Counted from the first letter of the stretch, positions 32,258 through 46,318 are shown. The stretch is 64,000 bases of DNA from Culex pipiens pallens (GCF_016801865.2 NC_068938.1:76969316-77033315); one strand, 5' to 3'. Numbers and translations are program-made. Notes: generated by a model from the sequence alone, not told the origin.

Positions 32258-32867
32258 TATTTGATTATTTGGGTGGACGATTCCCGTGAAAGATAAAATA
32301 CTACTTTTTGTTTTGTTTTTATTTAAAATTAAAATGTCGGTTTTGTAACAAATTATATCATTTTTGCCTTTTGATTAAAAATTTAAATTTTGTAAAAGGA
32401 GATAAAAACCTGTAAAAAATGTGAATGTGCCAAATTTCGCAAAAAAAAATAAATTATTTTACTCATATTTTGCTGGACAAGATTGTTAAATCTTGCTTTG
32501 ATATGAAATTCAATTAAATAAAGCAAGTCAGCGAAAACTTTTTAATGTTATTAGTCGATGCTCTAGATTTTATTTCAAAATATATATAGAGTAGAGCCTA
32601 CCCATAAACTAGATAAAATATTTATTAAAAATTAGGAGATTTTTTTGTGTCACCTTCCAATTTATTAAAGATTTTTTAGGTTTATTGAAGAATAATATAT
32701 ATTGAAACATAAAAAGTAGTTTCTGTGATTTAAACATAAGATTTTCAGAGTTATTTTAAGATTTGTATCGTTCCGCGAAATTTGCGTGAAATTTGGTGTT
32801 TTGAAATTGAGGTCCCCGTGAAATTTGCAATTTTCAAGCGTGAAAAATCACTAAGCCTACTGATTAT

Positions 32868-35800
32868 AGTCAGTTTCACTGTCAAACTCTCTAATTACGT
32901 GGTGCTAACTGTGATAATTGAATGGAAGTACTGAAAATAAAACCATGAACCGGTCCCAAATGACCTAATATCACCCAGAATCTAAAAAATGAATTGATTC
33001 TGATATTGTATAATATTTTGATACCTCTGAATACAATCTGGACTACCGCAGACACCTCACAAAAGCTAGTTCTACTAAACTCAATCCAAATAACAGTGGC
33101 GTCACAGTCAAACTCCATTATTTGGAAGTGTTATTATGACAGTTTGATATTAGAGCTTATCTGACATTACTCATAAACTGCATAAATATAAACATAAACA
33201 AACATGAATTTCAGGTCAGAATTGCGTCTGATAACGTATTATTGCTGGTTTCTTCTAAGTTAAATCAAAATTTTACAGCTTATCAAACAATACTCATAAA
33301 CTGAATTGAAATGAGCAATACTAAACTTGAATTTCAGACAATAACTGCTGCTGATATCGTATAATAGCTAGTTTCTACAAAGAGCAATCCTAATTCCATT
33401 TAGCTAGAACAAAGGTACTGATTGCTCCAAAAAAAAAGTCATTCAATCGCGATCACAAATCGAATGCGACGAAAAACTGCTCTAACCGTTTCCTACCGTT
33501 TGTCCCTTCAAACCGATCGCTACAGAATGCTCTCTCTTTACTCTACCTCTCACTCCAATCGGGTAGTACAGCGAGTGGTTCAGAGAGGCTGATTGCGCTA
33601 TGTCGCTCAAAGCTGACTCGGAATAGTCTGCGATCGGCTTTGTTTTGATCATTTATTAAACTGCTTAAAATCAATGTTATCAACAATGTTTTGCGATTTT
33701 GTTGACACATCATCAACGACACATTTGGCAGCAATTTCCACCATGCCAAATATAAATTGACGGCAAACTGTAGTAGTGCAGGCCAAGTGAGCGCCTCGCT
33801 GTTATTCTGTTAGATTCTCTCCTCTCTGAACGTATTCGTTTGTGACTCGGGACGACGGACGAAGTAGGCAAAGAAATTGACGCTTGCAGGTAGCCTGACG
33901 TGTTCGCTCGCGAATGAGTGAGTGATTTCTGATCTTTGAGCCGAAAATCAGCACCCTTGCGCTTGAATCTTCCCTGATTATAAGTTGATAATGGCTGACT
34001 GTGACATTTAAGTTTTTTCGAATACTTATGAAGGATAACAAATAGGCTAGATTTTCCGTGATTGTAATCTTATGATTATCACAAATAAACCGATTCCATT
34101 CTGCTGAAATGACGCCTACAACTCCCCGTTCTATCAAATTTCCCACACAATCCACAATCCTCAGATCCTAATCAGAGAAAACAGGAAGAAAGCCGTCTGG
34201 CAAACATGTTAATTTGTTTAGCCGCGGTCAACCCACGACAAACCCGGGCGTTCCTAAACCGGCTTCTTGCCTACTCGAGCTGAACTCGTTTCGCTGCGAG
34301 TTTGTAGAACTTGTGCGTGGTCAAGTGTCCAGCGCTCGCTAAGCGCTTCAAGTTCTATAAAGGAATGGTAATTTGTAATTTATCCATTCCCGCGCGTTCT
34401 TCCAGGCTCGAACATTTCTCGAACTGTTCTCAACGAAACGACTCGCTGAGAACAGTCGAAACTTCTTTCATCGTCTGCACTCAAAATTCGAAGAGGGGGA
34501 ACGATTCGCTAATTTATGCCCTGGGAAATTTTCACACGACCCTTCGTGTCGTTCCTCCTCGACCCCGTTGTCGATGCAGCTCCTTTCGAGCATCTTTTAA
34601 TCAAATCGTATTAACAATTCGGTTGACGCGGCAATTCGGGAAGGGGGACGACCTTAAGAATGGCTCTCTGCAGAAGACGCAAACTTCTTCTCAGACCATT
34701 GGGAAATCCGAGAGGGGACAATTATGCTTCCTATTGTAATCCATCACTCGAGGACCACTCGTGGTGTGTGTGTGCGGAGTTGCCTGCTCTCGTTAATATC
34801 GGGATATTTTCCCAACGGGCGTAGGGATTCGCTGGCAGCCTCCTCGTGAAACGGGTTATTAATGACTTTGCGGACTCTGGTTTTCACCTGTGGGTGGCAA
34901 GGACGAGGGGCGGATTCTCGTGGGAACTCTGGGAAATGTTCCTGGATTGGAGTTCAATCTCTGGGAGTTGAATTCCGTACTTCTGTGACTATAACATGCG
35001 TTCAAAGCACCATTCCCGGCCATAAATCACCACATTTCCCACATATATTTCTCAACTCATCCAATTATTCAGCGTGTCAACCGTGTACAAAACGCCAGCA
35101 AAACAAAAGGTTACCAGAGCGGAAATCAGCTTTGCTGCCTCCAACGAAACTCACCTCCCGTTCTGCATCTGACCGCACCAGAAGAGATTCCTGAGTGCGC
35201 ATAAGTTTTCTTATAATTTCAAAAGTTCAACAAACTCACGGTCCGGCGGAGGGCGCAGCCAACCGGCATTCCGGTGTGTGGTGTGACACAATCCGGGAGT
35301 CTGTTCAAATGCACTGCTCACTCAAATGGCAGGCACTCTTCTTGATGGAATTAGATCGCACCGAGATATGACAAATGTGACACAAAGTCTTCTTCTGTTC
35401 GATACCGGTCGACCGGTTGGTCATCGTGCTCGCCAAACTGGAACACTGCCAGCCGGGACCTGCCTCCTCTGTATGACTTGGATGGCCGGGTGCGATATGG
35501 TGCACTTTTGTTGTGGTTATGCTGCTCGTCATTTCACAGTGTTATGGTGACAGCAGCTGATGTGGAACAGAGGCCGATATGGTCAGTTTGCCGGTGACAA
35601 GGTGAAATGGGCTATCAATGGGAGCTCTTTTGTTCATTGAAGGAATTCTTGGCAGAAGAAATCTCGATGGTGGAATTTATTGTTTTGATGAGTGGTTATT
35701 TACTTTTATTTAGTCGGTTTCCTCATTAAATTTTAGTAAATCAAAATGTTTTACTGCACATGTCATTTTATTGTTGTGTTTCTGAAGTCATTTTTAGCAT

Positions 35801-38800
35801 CTGCGATCTGTGTTTTCTATTTTTAGTATTTAAATTCACACTTTAATTTGTTCCTACTTTTTCCAACGGTGTCACCTTCCACTAAATATGGCCGATTATG
35901 GGTTTATCACAGTTGTCCACAGATTTAAAAGGTCAGACCATAAAAAAAAACCTGCATACTTATTAGACTTAAAAATTCAAAGGAATTGTTGAGAACGTGT
36001 CCTAAATTAGCCAAAATTCTATTTTATAATCCTTTGACTGATTCACATGAACATTCAAATGGCTTCATTTTTTGAATACTTCCTTGACCTGATTAACAGT
36101 GTAAACTAACAAGTTGTCGTATCCAATAAACCAACAAATAACAAATTAAATTAAAATAGGTTCATCCATAATTTAAATTTACCTCGTCTAAAAGTTAGGA
36201 TTTGCTATTGTAAAATAATATTGGGACAACAAAATTATTCCTAAAAATTCTTATTTTCATAGAACTAGTGCAATCGATGTAAATTGTTTAGAATACATTG
36301 CAAAACGTAATTTTAAATCTGAAATCAAAAAAGAGCTTTTTCAGATTTTTACAAATTTTAAAAATTTGGAACCAGAGTTGGGAAAAAGAAGAAATATTTT
36401 ATTGAGATTTCGCAATTTTTCAAAGAAGCATTACTGTTACAAAGTATAAAGCATTTTTTTATCCCTCTTGTTCGAAATTTTGAGAAAAATTGCTTTGAAA
36501 TTCAAAATTTGTTTTCATTTTTCAGATGATATTTTTCGTAATTATGTTTCGGAAAAACTTAATTAATATTTTTATTTTAAAACATGTATTGAGGTAGGCT
36601 ACACAATTTTCAATCCCCTTTTTCATTAAAGTTTTTTTTAAAGCAGTTTAAAAATTGATTCGTTGAGAAATGTAATTTTAAAGTCTGGTGTGACTCAAAA
36701 GTGGTCAAATAGAAATTAGAACATTGAATTGACCTAGAGTAAGGTTATTTTAATGTTTCATTAGAAAAAAATCACAATCAAATGTATGTTAAACTAATAG
36801 CAAGTTTTTTTTATTGTAAACAAGCCTTACCCGACAAACTTCGTTTTGCCTTTTTTCGTTTGTTGACGTTTTTTGCTTTTGCTTATTCAGCCTCCTGTGA
36901 TCAAAATATGACTTTACATAACTTTCGCCATACAATTTGCCGATCTGCCCACCATTGAAAAAACGGCTAATATCCACTTTTGACAAAAACGAGATATTAG
37001 CACCAGGTGATAGAGGATGTTCCAACGCATCTTCTGGAACTTGAATTTTGCTGAAATAGTGTTTGGACTTGGCTGCCGATGCGAAAAACCAAACGACTAA
37101 TATGCCACTCTTATGGGAAATTGCCTTGACGCAGATTTTGTGACAAACACTAAAACGCGTTTTTCTCGGAATACTTGATTTGGCATAATAGCCGAATTTT
37201 CAATTATGGGCAGCGATGCTCAGGAATCGGTTCCAGAGTGGCCAAATAAATTGTTTACATGTTTCATCACATAATGTGCATAGTGCCCAAGGGGTATAAA
37301 TACTGTTTTTACATACTGTATAAAAAGAAGAGTGAATTTTCACGACAAATATAAAATCATTAGAGATTTCATTTGACGAGGAAAGGAAAAAAAACATGCC
37401 AATCTTACTCACTTTACTTGTAGGGTATATTTAAAGTGAATAGGCCATTCAAAATTAATTAATTTCACCAATGACGAAACTTTATCAAAACATAAATTTA
37501 ATCATGAAGCTATCGTAAAACTAACGATTTCCTGCTGCGAGCGCCTCAAATTTTCCACCCAAAACCACCTAATTAATTTGGCGTTCCCAAGCGCCGAAAA
37601 AACATGAGTTCACTGCCATAAAATTGAACTCCATCGACGCCGAGTTGGGCCTTGAACGAAGCCATCATCACCATACACGCCGGTTTTTGCTGTTCCACGC
37701 AGTTTTGTTTGAATTTCGTCAGTCGCAAAATTTGTCGCTGTGCGAAATTTCGGAGGTGGAACTCGAACAACTGTTCAACAAGCTCGCCTTCGGTCAGGCC
37801 CCGGGTTGGGGAAAAGAGTTGCACCGGTTGCATATATCGCCATGAGTTCGTAGACCCCCTGTGGACATTTCGGGAAACAAACACGGTGCGAATTGTTTGT
37901 GAAGCAGCAATTTTTCAACCCCTGATTGCGGTCATAAATTATGGCACGGACGTGGTTTTGGGAAGCGGGCCAGAAGTGCAACAGACGCTTTTTTTGGGTT
38001 GCTCTACAAATGTTTGATTTGCGAGCAAAATGGGTACTTTTTAAGTTGAAAGGGTTCTAAAATTATCTTTGAGAGTGTTGCGTCCTGTTATCAGGACATC
38101 CTGTTGGGCAAACAGACAAAAGGACTCGATTTTCAAATTAGTTCAGAATTTTCTCGGTGCTTGCTTTGCTGTTATGACATTTCTCTTTTGATCACCTTAA
38201 GCTAGAGCACACTAGATCGCGCTAGTGTCGTGGACATATCGTCTGCTTGTCTGTGGCTCTCCGGTGTCAACAGGTTTCCCATTCTTCGCCGGATTCATGC
38301 CCCATTTCAGCCTGAAAGCGGGAAATTCAATTTGGCACCGATGTCATCTCAAACCGAGAGTACCCGTCATATCCCATCATCGATACATTCTTACACCCCC
38401 TCCGCTTAAGAGGCGTTCGATTTCAACCGGCAATTTGCTATTTTTAGCGTTCCTGAACTTGAAAATCGAATTGCCCGATGCGGGCGGACGGGCGCGCTGG
38501 TGTCAGCGATCGAGCTATAATTCAATCACGACGACGACAATGGAAACGACGAAACGTGCCGTCTAGTGTATACAAAGACGATGCTATGATGCTGGGTTTG
38601 TTGATCGTGTTTGGGTTTGAAAAACAGGTGGTTTGTTTGGATATTTGAGGAAAGTACAAGAGTCTTCAATTTGGACGGTTGAAATCGAGAGCAGAAAGTT
38701 GTTTTTGGGAATCAAAAGCAGCGCAGACAAATTTGAGAGGAATGTGCTCTCATATTGAAACAAACAAAAAATAAGAGCGTTTTCCTCTCAGCTTTTTTCA

Positions 38801-39126
38801 AGACCGAGGTTAATCATGCAAATAAATTAGCAATAATTTTGCCTTACTTTGATACCTTGCTCTCACTCTCACACATCTGAAAGAATGAGCGCAACTCAAA
38901 GTCACTCACACAGTCATTTGACTCTCACAGCAGCTCTCATTCGCGCAGTGCTCATTCGTTTGAATTCTACAGAAATTCCGATCACCTTCCTCATGACTGC
39001 ATTCAATTGATTGCTGTCACCATAATTACTCACACAGGCTAAAAAGGAAAAGAAAGAAAGAATGAGCATGTGCAGACGGCTTTTTGAGTGTTGAGCTCAG
39101 CATTCTCTCGTGTCAACTTCGTGTGT
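32868..39126. other. Mostly unique non-coding DNA, no gene recognised
   Basis: 33.4-35.6 kb and 37.5-38.6 kb are GC-richer and unrepeated; 35.7-37.4 kb is AT-rich. Several 70-140-codon frames (for example 33802-34155 minus and 34311-34739 plus) lack any domain signature and overlap on opposite strands. 38.7-39.1 kb has many CTCTCA/TGAGAG words. Possible regulatory sequence in the presumed numb intron; nothing specific is supported. Confidence 0.4.
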
Positions 39127-40372
39127 GTCAACATTTCATTAGGGCACAAAACCAAACTTTGTTTTGAAGTGAATTAGTGTTAAGAATGTATGAAATGTTC
39201 ACTTTGTAACATAGAAAGTTCCTTAACCACGAAAAACTAACGAAAAAGAAAAGGGCACAATTGAACATTTTTTTCTGATTTGGAGTGAACATTGTTATGT
39301 GCCCTTTTGTGTTTTTGGTTTTGCCTTCCTCACTGAGGTAAGGCTATAATCCTGCTCTAAAAATGAACTTTTTATTAAAAGCTCGAAGACCCACCTTCAT
39401 ATATACATATCGACTCAGAATCGAAAACTGAACAAATGTCTGTGTGTGTGTGTGTGTATGTGTGTGTGTGTGTGTATGTATGTATGTGTTCAAAAATCTT
39501 GCCAAGTTTTCTCAGTACTGGCTGAACCGATTTTGATCGAACCAGTTGCAGTCGACTTGGTTTAGGGTCCCATACATCGCTATTGAATTGTTTGAAGTTT
39601 CGATAAGTAGTTCAAAAGTTAAGTATAAAAATGTGTTTTCACATGTATCCGGATCTCAATTATATGCATGAAAACGATGTCCGGATCCATCATCCAACCC
39701 ATCGTTGGTTAGGTAATCAAGAGACCTTTCCAACGAGTCCACAACATTGAAGATCTGGCAACCCTGTCTCGAGTTATGACCACTTAAGTGATATTTATGT
39801 ACTTTTTTGAAGCCGGGTCTCACTTAAATGCATGTAAACGATGTCCGGATCCATCATCCGACCCATCGTTGATTAGATAATCAAGAGACCTTTCAAACGA
39901 GTCCACAACATTGAAGATCTGGCAACCCTGTCTCGAGTTATGACCACTTAAGTGATATTTATGTACTTTTTTGAAGCCGGATCTTACTTAAATGTATGTA
40001 AACGATGTCCAGATCAATCATCCGACCCATCGTTGGTTAGGTTATCAAGAGACCTTTCCAACGAGTCCACATAATAGAAAATCTGGCTACCCTGTCTCGA
40101 GTTATGACAACTTAAGTTATATCTGTGTACTTATTTTTCTGGACCTAAAAAAAATAGCTGAAATATGTGTCCAAACCACTCATATTACCCATTGTTGGTA
40201 AAAAGTGAGGAAGGCATCAACCACACAGGTGGATTAAGTTAGTTTTTTCAATGGAAAATTGTTTGCTATCAATCTGCTTCTTGGAGGGCATGTAGGGAGT
40301 GTACTAATGAATGGAATAGTGAAATAATGCCAAATGTTTACGTTTTGGTTTTGTGCCCTAATGAAATGTTTG
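39125..40372. mobile_element. Element with AACATTTCATTAGGGCACAA inverted ends, enclosing dispersed repeat C
   Basis: Left AACATTTCATTAGGGCACAA (from about 39130) and the inverted right end TTGTGCCCTAATGAAATGTT (to about 40372) bracket about 1.24 kb. A solitary related end occurs at about 59678-59690 (GTGTCCTAATGAAAT). Between the ends lies a complete dispersed repeat C (39322-40215), so this is either a nested insertion or one large composite. No target duplication is evident and no protein is encoded. Confidence 0.55.
39322..40215 (+). repeat. Dispersed repeat C, uninterrupted copy with 164-bp tandem units
   Basis: Bounded by GCCTTCCTCAC and the inverse GTGAGGAAGGC. After a (TG)n microsatellite (39439-39488) there are three tandem units starting CGATGTCC at 39675, 39839 and 40003, exactly 164 bp apart; the third is diverged. 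Each unit contains ATCATCCRACCCATCGTTG, GGCAACCCTGTCTCGAGTTA and CACTTAAGTGATA. The opposite-strand copy is at 8150-14130. The superfamily is not known to me. Confidence 0.75.
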
Positions 40373-43300
40373 GTTCGAACTGACGATCATGGCCAGTAGC
40401 TGACTCTCGAGCTCTGTCAAATATCAGGCAACCTCTGTCAGTGACCGATCCTTTTTCAAGCATTGGCTGAACAGACTAAAGTTCTGAGAGTAACTCGTTT
40501 TGCTCTCGATGGTCTGGTCCCTACAATAGCAACAATTCGAGTATCAGTTTACGATATTGAATCTCTTAAGCTATTTGCCAAAAAATGTGCAACTCTGACT
40601 TGAAATGTTGTAATATATTCAAAAACCAAGTCATCCACTTCATCAAATAACTTAATCAGTATCATCCCACTGCCTGACCTTTATTTAGTTTGTCCCATTT
40701 CCAGGATAATAAACTCCGGCTGTACCCTTTCCATATTTAATTTCATTACAAGACGTATCATTCACATAAATCCACTCACAACTGCGAAACGAGTGTTCAT
40801 TTCGTCCAGCAGCATCTCTCGTAGAATCCAAACATCCAACTGGATCAAAAAATGCTGATACAAACACTCACACTGAGACACACCAATTTATACATGTATG
40901 TATTTGGTGTCATTCGTGTGCGACTATTCCCGGCCAAACTATAGACACGGTTCAGTAGAGCCAACAGGATACTTCGCCGCGTTCACATGCCTCGCCGGAG
41001 CAGATGTTCAGCTTTTTTTACGCTTTCTTGTTTGCCTTCTTCATCTCGGGATCTTTTTATTCCCTGGCCATGTTTAATACATGCCCTCTGAACGAAAGCC
41101 GAGAGAATGGTGCAAAGGCACAAAAAGGACCATTTCCATCACCATCACCATTATAGGACACACACACTAGTACAGCTCAACACTTTTTATGTGTTTTTAG
41201 GATGTTTGGGTTGTGCAATTTTTAAGGATCTGAACACGACGTCGACCCAGAGTGTTTAGCTTCCTTAATTTCCGGATCGTACACAAACACGTGCTTTGGC
41301 GCGGGCGGGACAGATGTTGATTTAGCAGATCAATCAATCCGTCGTTCAATCTGACCAAACCTGATTACATTTGACCCTAACACTTCAATCAGAGCCGAGC
41401 AATTTCCAGGTCGCTGGAGATTGATTGCCACGTGCTTGATTGATGCACCAAGACATTATCCGTGTAGAGTGTCTTCGGGATACGCGTGAACATCCAGCAC
41501 CAAGGGTTAGTTGCGGCTGATGGAACACTGGTGATCGAAGATGAGCCCTGAACAAAGAGCGAGTCGATTCTCGGTCTCCGCTCGGATCTGGTTTTTCAAT
41601 TTACTGGCGAGTCATTCACCTCTTCTTTCTCCGTACGCACCACAGCACCAGAGTCTTCAAGATCGATCCAACAAGTGAGCCCGCGATCTCGCGACCTGCG
41701 AGGCTAACGGTTCTGGAAGCCACGTGCCTTCACAAATTTGATTAGATTCGAGTGGTTTCCCGGCGACGATGCAATAAAGCCTGGTTTTGATTGCATTCTT
41801 GGGCGGTGTGCACACGGTGCATCGCAAACTGTGCTAAAGTCTTTTCTGGAGAGTTTCACTCAGGTGGGGTTGGGGTTCTTCTCCTTGGAATTGCTGTCAA
41901 TAAGGAGTGATGTGTGGAGAAGGTTGTCGAAAGCTACTCGTCTTGTACTTGCATGATGAACTCTTGCACGATGCGGTTCAACGCTGTTATTTGCAAGAAG
42001 CCGAAGTATGGATAACGTGGTAAGGCAATCTGTTGAGGATGCAATTTTGCATTTCAGAAGAGGACGGATGACGTGCTGGAATGTGGTAATGACATGAATC
42101 TTTTCAATCTGCCTTTCCGGTTGTCAAAAAAGGGAAAAGTTTTTAACAAAATGATATATTTGACCATACGTAACTAATAAAATTATAGAATTTAGCTCCT
42201 TTCAATTTCTATTAAGGGAGTTGCATGGTGGCCACTCAAATCCCTTTTTAATATTCCCGACTTTTCCAGAAATTCAAATAATTGGAATTTCCACCCACAT
42301 TTTTGCGAAATCTGATTATGGGAAAGAGAAAATCTAACATCGAATAAAAATTTAAATTAAAAAAAACTATTAACAATTTGAGTAACAAAAGAAACTTAAC
42401 AAATAATTTATAAGCAAAAATCATCACTCATAATTTTGACCAAAACCAAAAAAATTATAACAATAAGCAAAAAATACATAAGATTTTATGGTTTGTTTTA
42501 GACATTCTTAATTTTGTTTTCTTGGTAAAAATAGGAAAAGAAAAGGGAATAATAAAAGTTAGAATCAACTAAATTTCAAAGGTTATCCCTTTTTTCTCAA
42601 AAACGCCTGAGGACAGCTTTATTCTATCAAAAAAAAGTTCTAATATCGAAGAGTTTCCTTTTGAATTTAGTGTATTTCAAGTTTAAGACATCCACGTTAA
42701 TTTATTAGTTTATTAGTATTAGTTTTTATGTTTTCAATTTAATTTCAGTTAAAAATCCAGTTTAATTAGAACTTCATCTCATATTGTTGGCGTAGTTTTT
42801 AAGAGACTATTTCTTAAAACATATTTGTTATGGCCTAAATAAAAAAACGTCTTTAATCTATTTAAACACTTTTACAATTTCAATATTATTTAATATTTTC
42901 AAAAAGCAAAATAGTTTTTCCATTTTTTTCATCAAATACAAAAAACATTTGGATCTCGTTTGCTAGTCAAGTTTTTCCAATAAATGAAAACCAACCCTTA
43001 TCAACATGTTTAACCTAAACCTTGCCTAAACCCATAACAAGTTTAGGAGCAGTGGTGCCCAAAGTTTTTGAATAGCAAGCCAAATGTGTAAATTGTTTAT
43101 TTAAAAAAAATAGTTTCGCTATTTCAATCCAAAAAATGGTCTAGAACTAAAAATCACATTTTCCAACAGTTTTGTTTAGAATAGCTTCCAATCAATTGAT
43201 TCAAAACTAAAATTTTCTAAACCAAATTTTGACAATCCATGAAGTCCAAAACAGTTAAACAAACCTTAAATTGGGTGTGAAGTGCCCAAAACGAATTAGG

Positions 43301-44252
43301 TGTAATTAAATTTAAGATTGAACAAGAAATTACACAATTATTCAAAAGATAGAAAACTATTACCAAAAGTGTATGCTCGTAATTCTAGACTTATTCCAAC
43401 TTTTTGAAGAAATAAATTACAAAATTTCCGACATTTTCAAGTTTGTTGGCGGATTTTGGTGAATTAGACTGTTTTTCAGATTTCTTTTTAAGGTGAAGCA
43501 GTTGATCATTTTCGAAGAAAATTGATCATCACTCTAAAATTCTCTGTATTGAATTCAATTTAACGCATTTCTCCATCAAATGAATCAGCATGTGCCGGTT
43601 TTTTGCCTTTTGAAGCTACTGAAAGAATGTTTGGTCTAAATCAAATGTGTTTCAAAATTTATATAATTTTGTGGTACAATCATTGACGTCCTAGTTGGCA
43701 ATCATTGATTAATGATGATTTCCATAACTTTGCAAGGAATGGGATAATCGTTACCAAAAGGAATCAGCATGTGTAGGGCACTATTCTAAACAACTTGTAG
43801 AAGAAATTTTGTCAAAATATTGATAGCGACGCAAAATTTATATCTTTGAACACAAAAAATAATGGCAATGATGGAAGTCTTCACGTTAACCAGAATTCAC
43901 CATACACGCATACTTGTCCCAACGGTTAAAACTTATTAAAATGTACGCAATGGGACATTTTCAAGTTTATTTTATTCAAATCGGATAGTTTGGTTTGATG
44001 AACTTAAATATAGGGCAACTATGCATTTATCAAAAGTGCATACGGCTTGTAATGCAAAATTATAGAAATCCTTTAAGCAAATAAAAAATTGTAAACATAG
44101 CAATATATTAAAAATCGTATTTTTTCGATTTTGGAAAGAAAGATGTAAATTTTCACAAAATTTTTAACGTTATCGTTTTTTCTTTAATGTTTACAAATTT
44201 GACAACATAAAGTTATTTGAATTGCTTACAGGATTTATATCCGTGTAGGTTA
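40373..44252. other. Unique (40.4-42.1 kb) and AT-rich (42.1-44.2 kb) non-coding DNA
   Basis: No gene is recognised. The first part has moderate GC and short domainless frames. The second is very AT-rich with no long frame and no clear repeat boundary. Confidence 0.4.
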
Positions 44253-44421
44253 GGGACCATCCACAAACCACGTGGACTCTTTTTTGGAATTCTCAACCCC
44301 CCCCCCTCCCCCCCCTTCGTGGACTATTGTCTATACAAAAAAAAACTTTTTTGTATGTAGCGTGGACAATCGCCATATCCCCCCCCCCCCTAAAGTGTCC
44401 ACGTGGCTTATGGATGGTCCC
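44253..44421. mobile_element. PIF/Harbinger-like MITE (GGGACCATCC termini), copy 2
   Basis: Same family as 8438-8602: ends GGGACCATCCACAAACCACG and its inverse, flanked by TTA (44250-44252 and 44422-44424), the classic PIF/Harbinger 3-bp target. The interior has two long C-runs and the inverted blocks CGTGGAC and ACAAAAAA. 169 bp, non-coding. Confidence 0.85.
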
Positions 44422-44424
44422 TTA

Positions 44425-46318
44425 CTATGAATCAAAATTGTAAAATTTGATTGTATATTTGAAATCTTTTTATTTTTTTATTTTTATTTTATGTTTTTTG
44501 AGTCATTTTGAAATAACGTTTTTAAGTATGTGTTATCTGTTATAGACAGTTAACAAACAAGCAAAATTGTGGAAGCTGTTATTTGTGTTGGTGAATTTTA
44601 ACCTCTTTTAGGGTGTAATTTTACCTCAACTTATTACAATTCGTTTTACTCTCGACCGTCTGCTTTGGCTATTAAGAACCACAATTACTCGACGATCTGG
44701 AAGAGTTTCATTTTCAACAAAAGTCTCTAAGTGTGCGTAGAACGGTAGTTAAGGAGCGTTACGCTCTCTCTGTTTCTGAGGATAAAATCTCTCAATCCAA
44801 ATCGAGACCATTTTACATCTGCACGTCTGCTGTGGGCTATCCATCGATATGGTTGAAATCCATTTCCAAGTCTCGCACCTTACAATAGCCATGTTTTGTT
44901 TTGATTCACCGTATCGATAAATAATGGTTGTCTGTTTCTTGCAACCCATTACCAACCAATTGCAATCGCTGCTAATGATTCAAGCAGTTGGTGGAAACAA
45001 CCTTCCACACAGCTTGAGCATAGAGCCGAGCTCGGTGTGATGATGCATGCAATAATGTACATTATGACCGCTCCGATCAACCTCCCCCACCATCGTGCAT
45101 ACCTCGGGGAGGCCGTTTGAAGTTAATTATTTTAATTGGATAGCCAATTGCGGATGGTTGCACATTTGCACTGTGTATGATTAATTCTGCCGATCAGTTT
45201 CACACGTGTGAGCTCTTTGGATATTGCCGCCCAGTCAACCGTGCGGCCACTTCCATGGTGTTTGGCGGTTGTGAACCTTTTGTGGGCCAGCTTTAATGGG
45301 GCGCCTTTGAGGATAATCCCAATGTTTTTGGATCCATTATGTGGGGATTTTATCGCTGGAGGGGCTAGTCGTGCTGCTCGGCTGGATTTGTTTTTTTAGA
45401 AGAACTGCAACATTGTAGAACTTTTCCTTCACTGAAGTAATCTAGCACAACTCAATAACTCACAGGTTACAATGAAGTACACTACCCCTGTTCACGCTGA
45501 AAACGCGAAGTTCGCGATGCACACCACCAGTTGTTAATGACCGTTCAGCCGTGATTTATGGAATCCAGCGTGGACCGCACGAATACGCAACTGGACGAAG
45601 CTAATCAACGACCGGCAGTGTGGTCAGCTCAGCTGTGATGGCCCACCTGGTCCACTTCTCGCGGCGCAGCATCAACGGTTACGCTTTCGTGCCTGCTGCC
45701 AAAAATTAAATGAAAATGTTACACATTCAGCGGCGGCGGCATCGGCAATCTTTTATGCCAAATTTTCCTCTCACCGCGCGAGATCTCGCGCGCGATGATG
45801 AAAACTTGACAGCTTGAGCCAAAACCGTTCATTTCGATTTGATTGGGAAAGTTTAAGAGCTCGAGCTCAATCGTTACAGAACCAGCGAATCGGTTTGCAT
45901 CACCGCGACCGTGCCGACACATGAGATGATCCAGATTGGTGTTTGTTCCCTGAAGTTGGTGCCAGCTTTGGTGAGCTGAGGGTTAGCTGGAATGACACCC
46001 ACGCACAGACTCCGCAAGCTCTGAAGCGAATCCGACCATTCCAGCAGCAGAGCGTGAGTCTGGATGGTATCGCGACGACCTTCAGCGCGTCACTTTGGCG
46101 AAGCCAATGCCGTTTCATTCGATGGTGTATTGCGATAATACTGGATATAGAGCGAACAGATTAAGATAAACGCATTCGATGGTTTATTGTTCGTAACGAT
46201 ACTGAGCATTCAGCGTTGAACTCTGATAGCAGAAGAGTGAACAAAGTGATGAAACGTTACGATTTAGCGGGGATTACCAGGATTTCTGAACCGCTATTGC
46301 TAGCTATGTTATGAACTA
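44425..46318. other. Unique non-coding block
   Basis: Relatively GC-rich and unrepeated, with no recognisable gene. It contains a short CGCGCGAGATCTCGCGCGCG palindrome-like stretch near 45775-45794. Candidate regulatory DNA only. Confidence 0.35.

Larger units (their letters stand above)
30816..32859. mobile_element. hAT-superfamily-type non-autonomous element
   Basis: The 8-bp duplication CTGATTAT (30808-30815 and 32860-32867) flanks inverted ends TAGGGTTAGTGAAATTTCAC and, on the right, TAGGCTTAGTGATTTTTCAC. Eight-bp duplications with TAGGG/CAGGG-type termini are diagnostic of hAT. Subterminal GTGAAATTT repeats occur at both ends (about 30826-30910 and 32780-32850), as expected for transposase-binding sites. 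No hAT transposase frame is present. Two TA-flanked MITEs are nested inside (31303-31941 and 32046-32257). Confidence 0.88.

Noticed and set aside
34311..34739. 142-codon plus-strand frame in a GC-richer block
   Set aside because: No recognisable family, no clear splice or start context, and no motif support; length is unremarkable for this GC content.
39675..40165. Regular repeats that might suggest a CRISPR-like array
   Set aside because: The units are 164-bp head-to-tail tandem repeats without spacers, in a eukaryotic dispersed repeat.
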